Positions 47,301-60,639 of a stretch of DNA of 64,000 nt are shown here, piece after piece. Position 1 is the stretch's first letter. Each line of letters starts with the position of its first letter. The stretch lies in NCBI GenBank assembly GCA_040954595.2, contig CM082593.2:10292001-10356000 (forward strand). Direction: 5' to 3'. The DNA comes from Balanoglossus misakiensis (taxonomy: Eukaryota > Hemichordata). A program made the translations under genes and the position numbers. The notes under the pieces were generated by a model that was given only the letters and a program-made list of their open reading frames with translations, was not told the DNA's origin and made no database searches.

Positions 47301-50300
47301 TTTTGATGATTTTCACCCATGATTTTTTTTCAAAAATCTGCGAAATTTTGAGATTTTGCAAAGTCGAAAATTTGTCATTTTTTGATGATTTTCACCCATG
47401 ATTTTTTTTCAAAAAATCGACGAAATTTTGAGATTTTGCAAAGTCGAAAATTTGTCATTTTTTGATTATTTTCACCCATGATTTTTTTTTTCAAAAAATC
47501 GACACAATTTTGAGATTTTGCAAAGTCGAAAATGTGTCATTTTTTGATGATTTTCACCCATGATTTTTTTCAAAAATCGACGAAATTTGAGATTTTGCAA
47601 AGTCGAAAATTTGTCATTTTTTGATGATTTTCACCCATGATTTTTTTTCAAAAATCGACGAAATTTTGAGATTTTGCAAAGTCGAAAATTTGTCATTTTT
47701 TGATGATTTTCACCCATGATTTTTCTCAAAAATCGACGAAATTTTGAGATTTTGCAAAGTCGAAAATTTGTCATTTTTTGATGATTTTCACCCATGTTTT
47801 TTTTCAAAATTGAACGAACCCATGATTTTTTTCAAAAATCGACGAAATTTTGAGATTTTGCAAAGTAGAAAATTTGTCATTTTTTGATGATTTTCACCCA
47901 TGATTTTTTTCAAAAATCGACGAAATTTTGAGATTTTGCAAAGTCGAAAATTTGTCATTTTTTGATTATTTTCACCCATGATGTTTTTCAAAAATCAACG
48001 AACCCATGATTTTTTTTCAAAAATCGACAAAATTTTGAGATTTTGCAAAGTCGAAAATTTGTCATTTTTTGATGATTTTCACCCATGATTTTTCTCAAAA
48101 ATCGACGAAATTTTGAGATTTTGCAAAGTCGAAAATTTGTAATTTTTTGATGATTTTCACCCATGTTTTTTTTCAAAATTGAACGAACCCATGATTTTTT
48201 TCAAAAATCGACGAAATTTTGAGATTTTGCAAAGACGAAAATTTGTAATTTTTTGATGATTTTCACCCATGACTTTTTTTCAAAAATTTACGAAATTTTG
48301 AGATTTTGCAAAGTCGAAAATTTGTCATTTTTTGATTATTTTCACCCATGATTTTTCTCAAAAATCGACGAAATTTTGAGATTTTGGAAAGTCGAAAATT
48401 TGTCACTTTTTGATGATTTTCACCCATGATTTTTTTTCAAAAATTGACGAAATTTTGAGATTTTGCAAAGTCGAAAATTTGTCATTTTTTGATGATTTTC
48501 ACCCATGATTTTTTTTCAAAAATCTGCGAAATTTTGAGATTTTGCAAAGTCGAAAATTTGTCATTTTTTGATGATTTTCACCCATGATTTTTTTTCAAAA
48601 AATCGACGAAATTTTGAGATTTTGCAAAGTCGAAAATTTGTCATTTTTTGATTATTTTCACCCATGATTTTTTTTTTCAAAAAATCGACACAATTTTGAG
48701 ATTTTGCAACGTCGAAAATGTGTCATTTTTTGATGATTTTCACCCATGATTTTTTTCAAAAATCGACGAAATTTGAGATTTTGCAAAGTCGAAAATTTGT
48801 CATTTTTTGATGATTTTCACCCATGATTTTTTTTCAAAAACGACGAAATTTTGAGATTTTGCAAAGTCGAAAATTTGTCATTTTTTGATGATTTTCACCC
48901 ATGATTTTTCTCAAAAATCGACGAAATTTTGAGATTTTGCAAAGTCGAAAATTTGTCATTTTTTGATGATTTTCACCCATGTTTTTTTCAAAATTGAACG
49001 AACCCATGATTTTTTTCAAAAATCGACGAAATTTTGAGATTTTGCAAAGTAGAAAATTTGTCATTTTTTGATGATTTTCACCCATGATTTTTTTCAAAAA
49101 TCGACGAAATTTTGAGATTTTGCAAAGTCGAAAATTTGTCATTTTTTGATTATTTTCACCCATGATTTTTTTCAAAAATCAACGAACCCATGATTTTTTT
49201 TCAAAAATCGACAAAATTTTGAGATTTTGCAAAGTCGAAAATTTGTCATTTTTTGATGATTTTCACCCATGATTTTTCTCAAAAATCGACGAAATTTTGA
49301 GATTTTGCAAAGTCGAAAATTTGTCATTTATTAATGATTTTCACCCATGATTTTTTTTTCAAAAATAGACAAAATTTTGAGATTTTGCAAAGTCGAAAAT
49401 TTGTAATTTTTTGATGATTTTCACCCATGTTTTTTTCAAAATTGAACGAACCCATGATTTTTTTCAAAAATCGACGAAATTTTTAGATTTTGCAAAGTCG
49501 AAAATTTGTCATTTTTTGATGATTTCCACCCATGATTTTTTTCAAAAATCGACGAAATTTTGAGATTTTGCAAAGTCGAAAATTTGTCATTTTTTGATGA
49601 TTTTCACCCATGATTTTTTTCAAAAATCGACGAAATTTTTAGATTTTGCAAAGTCGAAAATTTGTAATTTTTTGATGATTTTTACCCACGATTTTTTTTT
49701 TCAAAAATCGACGAAATTTTGAGATTTTTCAAAGACCAAAATTTGTAATTTTTTGATGATTTTCACCCATGACTTTTTTTCAAAAATTTACGAAATTTTG
49801 AGATTTTGCAAAGTCGAAAATTTGTCATTTTTTGATGATTTTCACCCATGTTTTTTTTCAAAATTGAACGAACCCATGATTTTTTTCAAAAATCGACGAA
49901 ATTTTGAGATTTTGCAAAGTCGAAAATTTGTCATTTTTTGATGATTTTCACCCATGTTTTTTTTTTTCAAAAATCGACGAAATTTTGAGATTTTGCAAAT
50001 TCGAAAATTTGTAATTTTTTGATGATTTTCACCCATGTTTTTTTCAAAAATCAACGAACCCATGATTTTTTTTCAAAAGAGGACAAAATTTTGAGATTTT
50101 GCAAAGTCGAAAATTTGTCATTTTTTGATGATTTTCACCCATGATTTTTTTCAAAAATCGACGAAATTTTGAGATTTTGCAAAGTCGAAAATTTGTCATT
50201 TTTTGATGATTTTCACCCATGATTTTTTTTCAAAAATCGACGAAATTTTGAGATTTTGCAAAGTCGAAAATTTGTCATTTATTAATGATTTTCACCCATG

Positions 50301-53283
50301 ATTTTTTTTCAAAAATCGACAAAATTTTGAGATTTTGCAAAGTCGAAAATTTGTAATTTTTTGATGATTTTCACCCATGTTTTTTTTCAAAATTGAACGA
50401 ACCCATGATTTTTTTCAAAAATCGACGAAATTTTGAGATTTTGCAAAGTCGAAAATTTGTCATTTTTTGATGATTTTCACCCATGATTTTTTTCAAAAAT
50501 CGACAAAATTTTTAGATTTTGCAAAGTCGAAAATTTGTCATTTTTTGATTATTTTCACCCATGATTTTTTTCAAAAATCGACAAAATTTTTAGATTTTGC
50601 AAAGTCGAAAATTTGTCATTTTTTGATGATTTTCACCATGATTTTTTTTTAAAAATCGACGAAATTTTGAGATTTTGCAAAGACGAAAATTTGTCATTTT
50701 TTGATGATTTTCACCCATGTTTTTTTTCAAAAATCAACGAACCCATGATTTTTTTTCAAAAAAGGACAAAATTTTGAGATTTTGCAAAGTCGAAAATTTG
50801 TCATTTTTTGATGATTTTCACCCATGATTTTTCTCAAAAATCGACGAAATTTTGAGATTTTGGAAAGTCGAAAATTTGTCATTTTTTGATGATTTTCACC
50901 CATGATTTTTTTTCAAAAATTGACGAAATTTTTAGATTTTGCAAAGTCGAAAATTTGTCATTTATTAATGATTTTCACCCATGATTTTTTTTTCAAAAAT
51001 AGACAAAATTTTGAGATTTTGCAAAGTCGAAAATTTGTAATTTTTTGATGATTTTCACCCATGTTTTTTTCAAAATTGAACGAACCCATGATTTTTTTCA
51101 AAAATCGACGAAATTTTTAGATTTTGCAAAGTCGAAAATTTGTCATTTTTTGATGATTTTCACCCATGATTTTTTTCAAAAATCGACGAAATTTTGAGAT
51201 TTTGCAAAGTCGAAAATTTGTCATTTTTTGATGATTTTCACCCAAGACTTTTTTTCAAAAATTTACGAAATTTTGAGATTTTGCAAAGTCGAAAATTTGT
51301 CATTTTTTGATGATTTTCACCCATGTTTTTTTTTTTTCAAAAATCGACGAAATTTTGAGATTTTGCAAATTCGAAAATTTGTAATTTTTTGATGATTTTC
51401 ACCCATGTTTTTTTTCAAAAATCAACGAACCCATGATTTTTTTTCAAAAGAGGACAACATTTTGAGATTTTGCAAAGTCGAAAATTTGTCATTTTTTGAT
51501 GATTTTCACCCATGATTTTTTTCAAAAATCGACGAAATTTTGAGATTTTGCAAAGTCGAAAATTTGTCATTTTTTGATGATTTTCACCCATGATTTTTTT
51601 CAAAAATCGACAAAATTTTTAGATTTTGCAAAGTCGAAAATTTGTAATTTTTTGATGATTTTTACCCATGATTTTTTTTTCAAAAATCGACGAAATTTTG
51701 AGATTTTGCAAAGACGAAAATTTGTAATTTTTTGATGATTTTCACCCATGACTTTTTTTCAAAAATTTACGAAATTTTGAGATTTTGCTAAGTCGAAAAT
51801 TTGTCATTTTTTGATGATTTTCACCCATGATTTTTTTCAAAAGTCGACGAAATTTTGAGATTTTGCAAAGTCGAAAATTTGACATTTTTTGATGATTTTC
51901 ACCCATGTTTTTTTTCAAAAATCAACGAACCCATAATTTTTTTTCAAAAATCGACGAAATTTTGAGATTTTGCAAAGTCGAAAATTTGTCATTTCTTAAT
52001 GATTTTCACCCATGTTTTTTTTCAAAAATCGACAAAATTTTGAGATTTTGCAAAGTCGAAAATTTGTAATTTTTTGATGATTTTCACCAATGTTTTTTTT
52101 AAAAAATAAACGAACTCATGATTTTTTTCAAAAATTGACAACATTTTGAGATTTTGCAAAGTCGAAAATTTGTCATTTTTTGATGATTTTCACCCATGAT
52201 TTTTTTCAAAAATCGACGAAATTTTGAGATTTTGCAAAGTCGAAAATTTGTCATTTTTTGATGATTTTCACCCATGATTTCTTTTTTCAAAAACCGACAA
52301 AATTTTGAGATTTTGCAAAGTCGAAAATTTGTCATTTTTTGATTATTTTCACCCATGATTTTTTTCAAAAATCGACAAAATTTTTAGATTTTGCAAAGTC
52401 GAAAATTTGTCATTTTTTGATGTTTTTCACCATGATTTTTTTTTAAAAATCGACGAAATTTTGAGATTTTGCAAAGACGAAAATTTGTCATTTTTTGATG
52501 ATTTTCACCCATGATTTTTTTTCAAAAATGTACGAAATTTTGAGATTTTGCAAAGTCGAAAATTTGTCATTTTTTGATGATTTTCACCCATGATTTTTTT
52601 CAAAAATCGACAAAATTTTGAGATTTTGCAAAGACGAAAATTTGTCATTTTTTGATGATTTTCACCCATGATTTTTTTCAAAAGTCGACGAAATTTTGAG
52701 ATTTTGCAAAGTCGAAAATTTGACATTTTTTGATGATTTTCACCCATGTTTTTTTTCAAAAATCAACGAACCCATAATTTTTTTTCAAAAATCGACGAAA
52801 TTTTGAGATTTTGCAAAGTCGAAAATTTGTCATTTCTTAATGATTTTCACCCATGTTTTTTTTCAAAAATCTACAAAATTTTGAGATTTTGCAAAGTCGA
52901 AAATTTGTAATTTTTTGATGATTTTCACCAATGTTTTTTTTTAAAAATAAACGAACTCATGATTTTTTTCAAAAATTGACAACATTTTGAGATTTTGCAA
53001 AGTCGAAAATTTGTCATTTTTTGATGATTTTCACCATGATTTTTTTTAAAAAATCGACGAAATTTTGAGATTTTGCAAAGACGAAAATTTGTCATTTTTT
53101 GATGATTTTCACCCATGATTTTTTTTCAAAAATGTACGAAATTTTGAGATTTTGCAAAGTCGAAAATTTGTCATTTTTTTATGATTTTCACCATGATTGT
53201 TTTTTTCAAAAATCGGCGAAATTTTGAGATTTTGCAAAGACGAAAATTTGTCATTTTTTGATGAATTTCACCCATGATTTTTT
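44397..53283. repeat. Array section with truncated further copies
   Basis: The sequence continues like the 3745-bp sub-block. Blocks at 44742 and 45157 match 40997 and 41412 at 3745 bases. After about 46200 the shift is 3666, so one 78-bp unit plus a base was lost. Further right, arrangements become more mixed and higher-order periodicity is less clear. Confidence 0.65.
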
Positions 53284-56200
53284 TTAAAAATGTACGAAAT
53301 TTTGAGATTTTGTCAAATTTGTCATTTTTTGATGATTTTCACCCATGATTTTTTTCAAAAATTTACGAAATTTTGAGATTTTGCAAAGTCGAAAATTTGT
53401 CATTTTTTGATGATTTTTACCCATGATTTTCTTTTTCAAAAATCGACGAAATTTTGAGATTTTGCAAAGTCGAAAATTTGTCATTTTTTGATGATTTTCA
53501 CCCATGACTTTTTTTCAAAAATTTACGAAATTTTGAGATTTTGCAAAGTCGAAAATTTTTCATTTTTTGATGATTTTCACCCATGTTTTTTTTCAAAAAT
53601 CAACGAACCCATGATTTTTTTTCAAAAATCGACGAAATTTAGAGATTTTGCAAAGTCGAAAATTTGTCATTTCTTAATGATTTTCACCCATGTTTTTTGT
53701 TCAAAAATCGACAAAATTTTGAGATTTTGCAAAGTCGAAAATTTGTCATTTTTGGATGATTTTCACCCATGATTTTTTTCAAAAATCGACGAAATTTGAG
53801 ATTTTGCAAATTCGAAAATTTGTAATTTTTTGTTGATTTTCACCCTTTTTTTTCAAAAATCAACGAACCCATGATTTTTTTTCAAAAATCGACAAAATTT
53901 TGAGATTTTGCAAAGTCGAAAATTTTTCATTTTTTGATGATTTTCACCCATGATTTTTTTCGAAAATCTACGAAATTTTGAGATTTTGCAAAGTCGAAAA
54001 TTTGTCATTTTTTGATGATTTTCACCCATGATTTTTTTCAAAAATCGACAAAATTTTGAGATTTTGCAAAGACGAAAATTTGTCATTTTTTGATGATTTT
54101 CACCCATGATTTTTTTCAAAAGTCAACGAAATTTTGAGATTTTGCAAAGTCGAAAATTTGTCATTTTTTGATGATTTTCACCCATGTTTTTTTTCAAAAA
54201 TCAACGAACCCATAATTTTTTTTCAAAAATCGACGAAATTTTGAGATTTTGCAAAGTCGAAAATTTGTCATTTCTTAATGATTTTCACCCATGTTTTTTT
54301 TCAAAAATCGACAAAATTTTGAGATTTTGCAAAGTCGAAAATTTGTCATTTTTTGATGATTTTCACCATGATTTTTTTTAAAAAATCGACGAAATTTTGA
54401 GATTTTGCAAAGACGAAAATTTGTCATTTTTTGATGATTTTCACCCATGATTTTTTTTCAAAAATGTACGAAATTTTGAGATTTTGCAAAGTCGAAAATT
54501 TGTCATTTTTTTTATGATTTTCACCATGATTGTTTTTTTCAAAAATCGGCGAAATTTTGAGATTTTGCAAAGACGAAAATTTGTCATTTTTTGATGAATT
54601 TCACCCATGATTTTTTTTAAAAATGTACGAAATTTTGAGATTTTGTCAAATTTGTCATTTTTTGATGATTTTCACCCATGATTTTTTTCAAAAATTTACG
54701 AAATTTTGAGATTTTGCAAAGTCGAAAATTTGTCATTTTTTGATGATTTTTACCCATGATTTTCTTTTTCAAAAATCGACGAAATTTTGAGATTTTGCAA
54801 AGACGAAAATTTGTAATTTTTTGATGATTTTCACCCATGACTTTTTTTCAAAAATTTACGAAATTTTGAGATTTTGCAAAGTCGAAAATTTTTCATTTTT
54901 TGATGATTTTCACCCATGTTTTTTTTCAAAAATCAACGAACCCATGATTTTTTTTCAAAAATCGACGAAATTTAGAGATTTTGCAAAGTCGAAAATTTGT
55001 CATTTCTTAATGATTTTCACCCATGTTTTTTTTTCAAAAATCGACAAAATTTTGAGATTTTGCAAAGTCGAAAATTTGTCATTTTTGGATGATTTTCACC
55101 CATGATTTTTTTCAAAAATCGACGAAATTTGAGATTTTGCAAATTCGAAAATTTGTAATTTTTTGTTGATTTTCACCCTTTTTTTTCAAAAATCAACGAA
55201 CCCATGATTTTTTTTCAAATATCGACAAAATTTTGAGATTTTGCAAAGTCGAAAATTTTTCATTTTTTGATGATTTTCACCCATGATTTTTTTCGAAAAT
55301 CTACGAAATTTTGAGATTTTGCAAAGTCGAAAATTTGTCATTTTTTGATGATTTTCACCCATGATTTTTTTCAAAAATCGACAAAATTTTGAGATTTTGC
55401 AAAGACGAAAATTTGTCATTTTTTGATGATTTTCACCCATGATTTTTTTCAAAAGTCGACGAAATTTTGAGATTTTGCAAAGTCGAAAATTTGTCATTTT
55501 TTGATGATTTTCACCCATGTTTTTTTTCAAAAATCAACGAACCCATGATTTTTTTTCAAAAATCGACGAAATTTAGAGATTTTGCAAAGTCGAAAATTTG
55601 TCATTTCTTAATGATTTTCACCCATGTTTTTTTTTCAAAAATCGACAAAATTTTGAGATTTTGCAAAGTCGAAAATTTGTCATTTTTGGATGATTTTCAC
55701 CCATGATTTTTTTCAAAAATCGACGAAATTTGAGATTTTGCAAATTCGAAAATTTGTAATTTTTTGTTGATTTTCACCCTTTTTTTTCAAAAATCAACGA
55801 ACCCATGATTTTTTTTCAAAAATCGACAAAATTTTGAGATTTTGCAAAGTCGAAAATTTTTCATTTTTTGATGATTTTCACCCATGATTTTTTTCGAAAA
55901 TCTACGAAATTTTGAGATTTTGCAAAGTCGAAAATTTGTCATTTTTTGATGATTTTCACCCATGATTTTTTTCAAAAATCGACAAAATTTTGAGATTTTG
56001 CAAAGACGAAAATTTGTCATTTTTTGATGATTTTCACCCATGATTTTTTTCAAAAGTCGACGAAATTTTGAGATTTTGCAAAGTCGAAAATTTGTCATTT
56101 TTTGATGATTTTCACCCATGTTTTTTTTCAAAAATCAACGAACCCATAATTTTTTTTCAAAAATCGACGAAATTTTGAGATTTTGCAAAGTCGAAAATTT

Positions 56201-57100
56201 GTCATTTCTTAATGATTTTCACCCATGTTTTTTTTCAAAAATCGACAAAATTTTGAGATTTTGCAAAGTCGAAAATTTGTCATTTTTTGATGATTTTCAC
56301 CATGATTTTTTTTAAAAAATCGACGAAATTTTGAGATTTTGCAAAGACGAAAATTTGTCATTTTTTGATGATTTTCACCCATGATTTTTTTTCAAAAATG
56401 TACGAAATTTTGAGATTTTGCAAAGTCGAAAATTTGTCATTTTTTTATGATTTTCACCATGATTGTTTTTTTCAAAAATCGGCGAAATTTTGAGATTTTG
56501 CAAAGACGAAAATTTGTCATTTTTTGATGAATTTCACCCATGATTTTTTTTAAAAATGTACGAAATTTTGAGATTTTGTCAAATTTGTCATTTTTTGATG
56601 ATTTTCACCCATGATTTTTTTCAAAAATTTACGAAATTTTGAGATTTTGCAAAGTCGAAAATTTGTCATTTTTTGATGATTTTTACCCATGATTTTCTTT
56701 TTCAAAAATCGACGAAATTTTGAGATTTTGCAAAGACGAAAATTTGTAATTTTTTGATGATTTTCACCCATGACTTTTTTTCAAAAATTTACGAAATTTT
56801 GAGATTTTGCAAAGTCGAAAATTTTTCATTTTTTGATGATTTTCACCCATGTTTTTTTTCAAAAATCAACGAACCCATGATTTTTTTTCAAAAATCGACG
56901 AAATTTAGAGATTTTGCAAAGTCGAAAATTTGTCATTTCTTAATGATTTTCACCCATGTTTTTTTTTCAAAAATCGACAAAATTTTGAGATTTTGCAAAG
57001 TCGAAAATTTGTCATTTTTGGATGATTTTCACCCATGATTTTTTTCAAAAATCGACGAAATTTGAGATTTTGCAAATTCGAAAATTTGTAATTTTTTGTT
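53284..57100. repeat. Higher-order repeats with 1333-, 601- and 1934-bp shifts
   Basis: The block near 53284 recurs at 54617 (1333) and 56550 (1933). The block near 55186 recurs at 55787 (601). The sum 1333 + 601 = 1934 shows that a 601-bp segment was duplicated inside the larger repeat. The marker TTTTGTCAAATTTGTC recurs in all three copies. Confidence 0.8.
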
Positions 57101-59795
57101 GATTTTCACCCTTTTTTTTCAAAAATCAACGAACCCATGATTTTTTTTCAAAAATCGACAAAATTTTGAGATTTTGCAAAGCCGAAAATTTGTCATTTTT
57201 TGACGATTTTCACCCATGATTTTTCTCAAAAATCGACGAAATTTTGAGATTTTGCAAAGTCGAAAATTTTTCATTTTTTGATGATTTTCACCCATGATTT
57301 TTTTCAAAAATCTACGAAATTTTGAGATTTTGCAAAGACGAAAATTTGTCATTTTTTGATGATTTTCACCCATGATTTTTTTCAAAAATCTGCGAAATTT
57401 TGAGATTTTGCAAAGTCGAAAATTTGTCATTTATTAATGATTTTCACCCATGATTTTTTTTCAAAAATCGACGAAATTTGAGATTTTGCAAATTCGAAAA
57501 TTTGTAATTTTTTGATGATTTTCACCATTTTTTTTCAAAAATCAACGAACCCATGATTTTTTTTCAAAAATCGACAAAATTTTGAGATTTTGCAAAGCCG
57601 AAAATTTGTCATTTTTTGATGATTTTCACCCATGATTTTTCTCAAAAATCGACGAAATTTTGAGATTTTGCAAAGTCGAAAATTTGTCATTTTTTGATGA
57701 TTTTCACCCATGATTTTTTTCAAAAATCTGCGAAATTTTGAGATTTTGCAAAGTCGAAAATTTGTCATTTATTAATGATTTTCACCCATGATTTTTTTTC
57801 AAAAATCGACAAAATTTTGAGATTTTGCAAAGTCGAAAATTTGTAATTTTTTGATGATTTTCACCCATGTTTTTTTTCAAAAATTAACGAACCCATGATT
57901 TTTTTCAAAAATCGACGACATTTTGAGATTTTGCAAAGTCGAAAATTTGTCATTTTTTGATGATTTTCACCCATGATTTTTCTCAAAAATCGACGAAATT
58001 TTGAGATTTTGCAAAGTCGAAAATTTTTCATTTTTTGATGATTTCACCCATGATTCTTTTCAAAAATCTACGAAATTTTGAGATTTTGCAAAGTCGAAAA
58101 TTTGTCATTTTTTGATGATTTTCACCCATGATTTTTTTTCAAAAATCTGCGAAATTTTGAGATTTTGCAAAGTCGAAAATTTGTCATTTTTTGATGATTT
58201 TCACCCATGATTTTTTTTCAAAAAATCGACGAAATTTTGAGATTTTGCAAAGTCGAAAATTTGTCATTTTTTGATTATTTTCACCCATGATTTTTTTTTT
58301 CAAAAAATCGACACAATTTTGAGATTTTGCAAAGTCGAAAATGTGTCATTTTTTGATGATTTTCACCCATGATTTTTTTCACAAATCGACGAAATTTGAG
58401 ATTTTGCAAAGTCGAAAATTTGTCATTTTTTGATGATTTTCACCCATGATTTTTTTTCAAAAATCGACGAAATTTTGAGATTTTGCAAAGACGAAAATTT
58501 GTCATTTTTTGATGATTTTCACCCATGATTTTTTTCAAAAATCTGCGAAATTTTGAGATTTTGCAAAGTCGAAAATTTGTCATTTATTAATGATTTTCAC
58601 CCATGATTTTTTTCAAAAATCGACGAAATTTGAGATTTTGCAAATTCGAAAATTTGTAATTTTTTGATGATTTTCACCCTTTTTTTTCAAAAATCAACGA
58701 ACCCATGATTTTTTTTCAAAAATCGACAAAATTTTGAGATTTTGCAAAGCCGAAAATTTGTCATTTTTTGATGATTTTTACCCATGATTTTTCTCAAAAA
58801 TCGACGAAATTTTGAGATTTTGCAAAGTCGAAAATTTTTCATTTTTTGATGATTTTCACCCATGATTTTTTTCAAAAATCTGCGAAATTTTGAGATTTTG
58901 CAAAGTCGAAAATTTGTCATTTATTAATGATTTTCACCCATGATTTTTTTTCAAAAATCGACAAAATTTTGAGATTTTGCAAAGTCGAAAATTTGTAATT
59001 TTTTGATAATTTTCACCCATGTTTTTTTTCAAAAATCAACGAACCCATGATTTTTTTCAAAAATCGACAACATTTTGAGATTTTGCAAAGTCGAAAATTT
59101 GTCATTTTTTGATGATTTTCACCCTTTTTTTTCAAAAATCAACGAACCCATGATTTTTTTTCAAAAATCGACAAAATTTTGAGATTTTGCAAAGCCGAAA
59201 ATTTGTCATTTTTTGATGATTTTTACCCATGATTTTTCTCAAAAATCGACGAAATTTTGAGATTTTGCAAAGTCGAAAATTTGTCATTTTTTGATGATTT
59301 TCACCCATGATTTTTTTCAAAAATCTGCGAAATTTTGAGATTTTGCAAAGTCGAAAATTTGTCATTTATTAATGATTTTCACCCATGATTTTTTTTCAAA
59401 AATCGACAAAATTTTGAGATTTTGCAAAGTCGAAAATTTGTAATTTTTTGATAATTTTCACCCATGTTTTTTTTCAAAAATCAACGAACCCATGATTTTT
59501 TTCAAAAATCGACAACATTTTGAGATTTTGCAAAGTCGAAAATTTGTCATTTTTTGATGATTTTCACCCATGATTTTTCTCAAAAATCGACGAAATTTTG
59601 AGATTTTGCAAAGTCGAAAATTTTTCATTTTTTGATGATTTCACCCATGATTCTTTTCAAAAATCTACGAAATTTTGAGATTTTGCAAAGTCGAAAATTT
59701 GTCATTTTTTGATGATTTTCACCCATGATTTTTTTTCAAAAATCTGCGAAATTTTGAGATTTTGCAAAGTCGAAAATTTGTCATTTTTTGATGAT

Positions 59796-60600
59796 AAATA
59801 CAAACTTATTCCTTTATATTCAGAGCCCTTGTGATGTATGTAAATTCGTTTTTTTTTGTGTGTGTGTGTGCAAAAAATATGCTGATACCAGCACAACGGT
59901 CTTATTGAGACACCCCGCTCAGTACAAAATTGCCATTTAGCCATCTTTTGGTCAACAATAGGCATTTTCAGAAAACAAATATAATTGATGTTTTTGCCTT
60001 TTGTGTTCTGATGTTGTATATGCATATTTAAAACGCCATAACCATATAATGTCAATTAAATTGATGATATTGAAAGACAGGGTTGCCACAATTTGGCAAA
60101 TTTAGCCCAAAACTGAACTTAACAATAAGATGATCCATGTATACGCACTGTCTACTATAAGTCGATTATGCGTGGTGTGGAATATTTAGGTTCAGATATG
60201 CCAGCTCGGGAGAGAGTGTTGAAATTTATTCTCTTCAATCTGAATACAAAATCAGAAATTATATTATAATTTATATCATGATACCTCCGTCATACTGATT
60301 GGACAGGCGTGCAACGATGCTAGAATACTCAATAGAGCACTGCTAAAACTGGCCCCTGAACTAGCACGCAGCAGGGAAAATGTGGGTTTAAACTAAATAA
60401 ACATAAAACCCTTGACGTTTTAATTTGGAACTGCTGTATGGGAATATTTGGGCAATGTGCAATGCCTTTCTTTTGTCATCTGTATCATGTTTAGAGCTTG
60501 GTCCCGGGCGGCGTGTTTACATTCATTGACGCGAGTTTTGTTCCATTCGTAACTTCTTTTCCTCTCGACGCTGTTTCATCATCATTATGAGTTCAACTTG
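59796..60600. other. Gene-free DNA right of the satellite, with a GT microsatellite
   Basis: The satellite stops abruptly in mid-unit at 59795. A T-run followed by about seven GT repeats lies near 59850-59870. No gene is supported. Confidence 0.6.
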
Positions 60601-60639
60601 GGCTAATTTTGCAAAAACTCCAAATACAAACATTTTTTC

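Larger units (their letters stand above)
17352..59795. repeat. Satellite array, 78-bp unit, about 42 kb
   Basis: The consensus unit contains, in order, GTCATTTTTTGATGATTTTC, ACCCATGATTTTTTTCAAAA, ATCGACGAAATTTTGAGATT and TTGCAAAGTCGAAAATTT, making 78 bases. A longer form of about 105 bases carries an extra CAACGAACCCATGA segment. T runs vary from 6 to 12. Some 500 units are present in one orientation throughout. Private variants recur at fixed long distances, so the array has higher-order structure. Open frames of up to 154 codons occur because 78 equals 26 codons, but they appear on both strands and are cut at T-run length changes, so I do not call genes. Each unit has CGAC and GTCG cores as an imperfect dyad. 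Confidence 0.97.

Noticed and set aside
18552-59365. Many open frames of 60-154 codons across the satellite, with a repeating 26-residue basic pattern
   Set aside because: They occur on both strands and in several frames, end wherever a T run changes length, and follow from a stop-poor unit of 78 bases. No start context, splice site or conserved end supports a gene.
17352-59795. CRISPR-like array
   Set aside because: Units are contiguous and similar over their whole length, with no unique spacers, and the setting is eukaryotic.
59702-60055. 117-codon minus-strand frame crossing the right array edge
   Set aside because: It joins satellite with unrelated flank across the boundary and has no domain.
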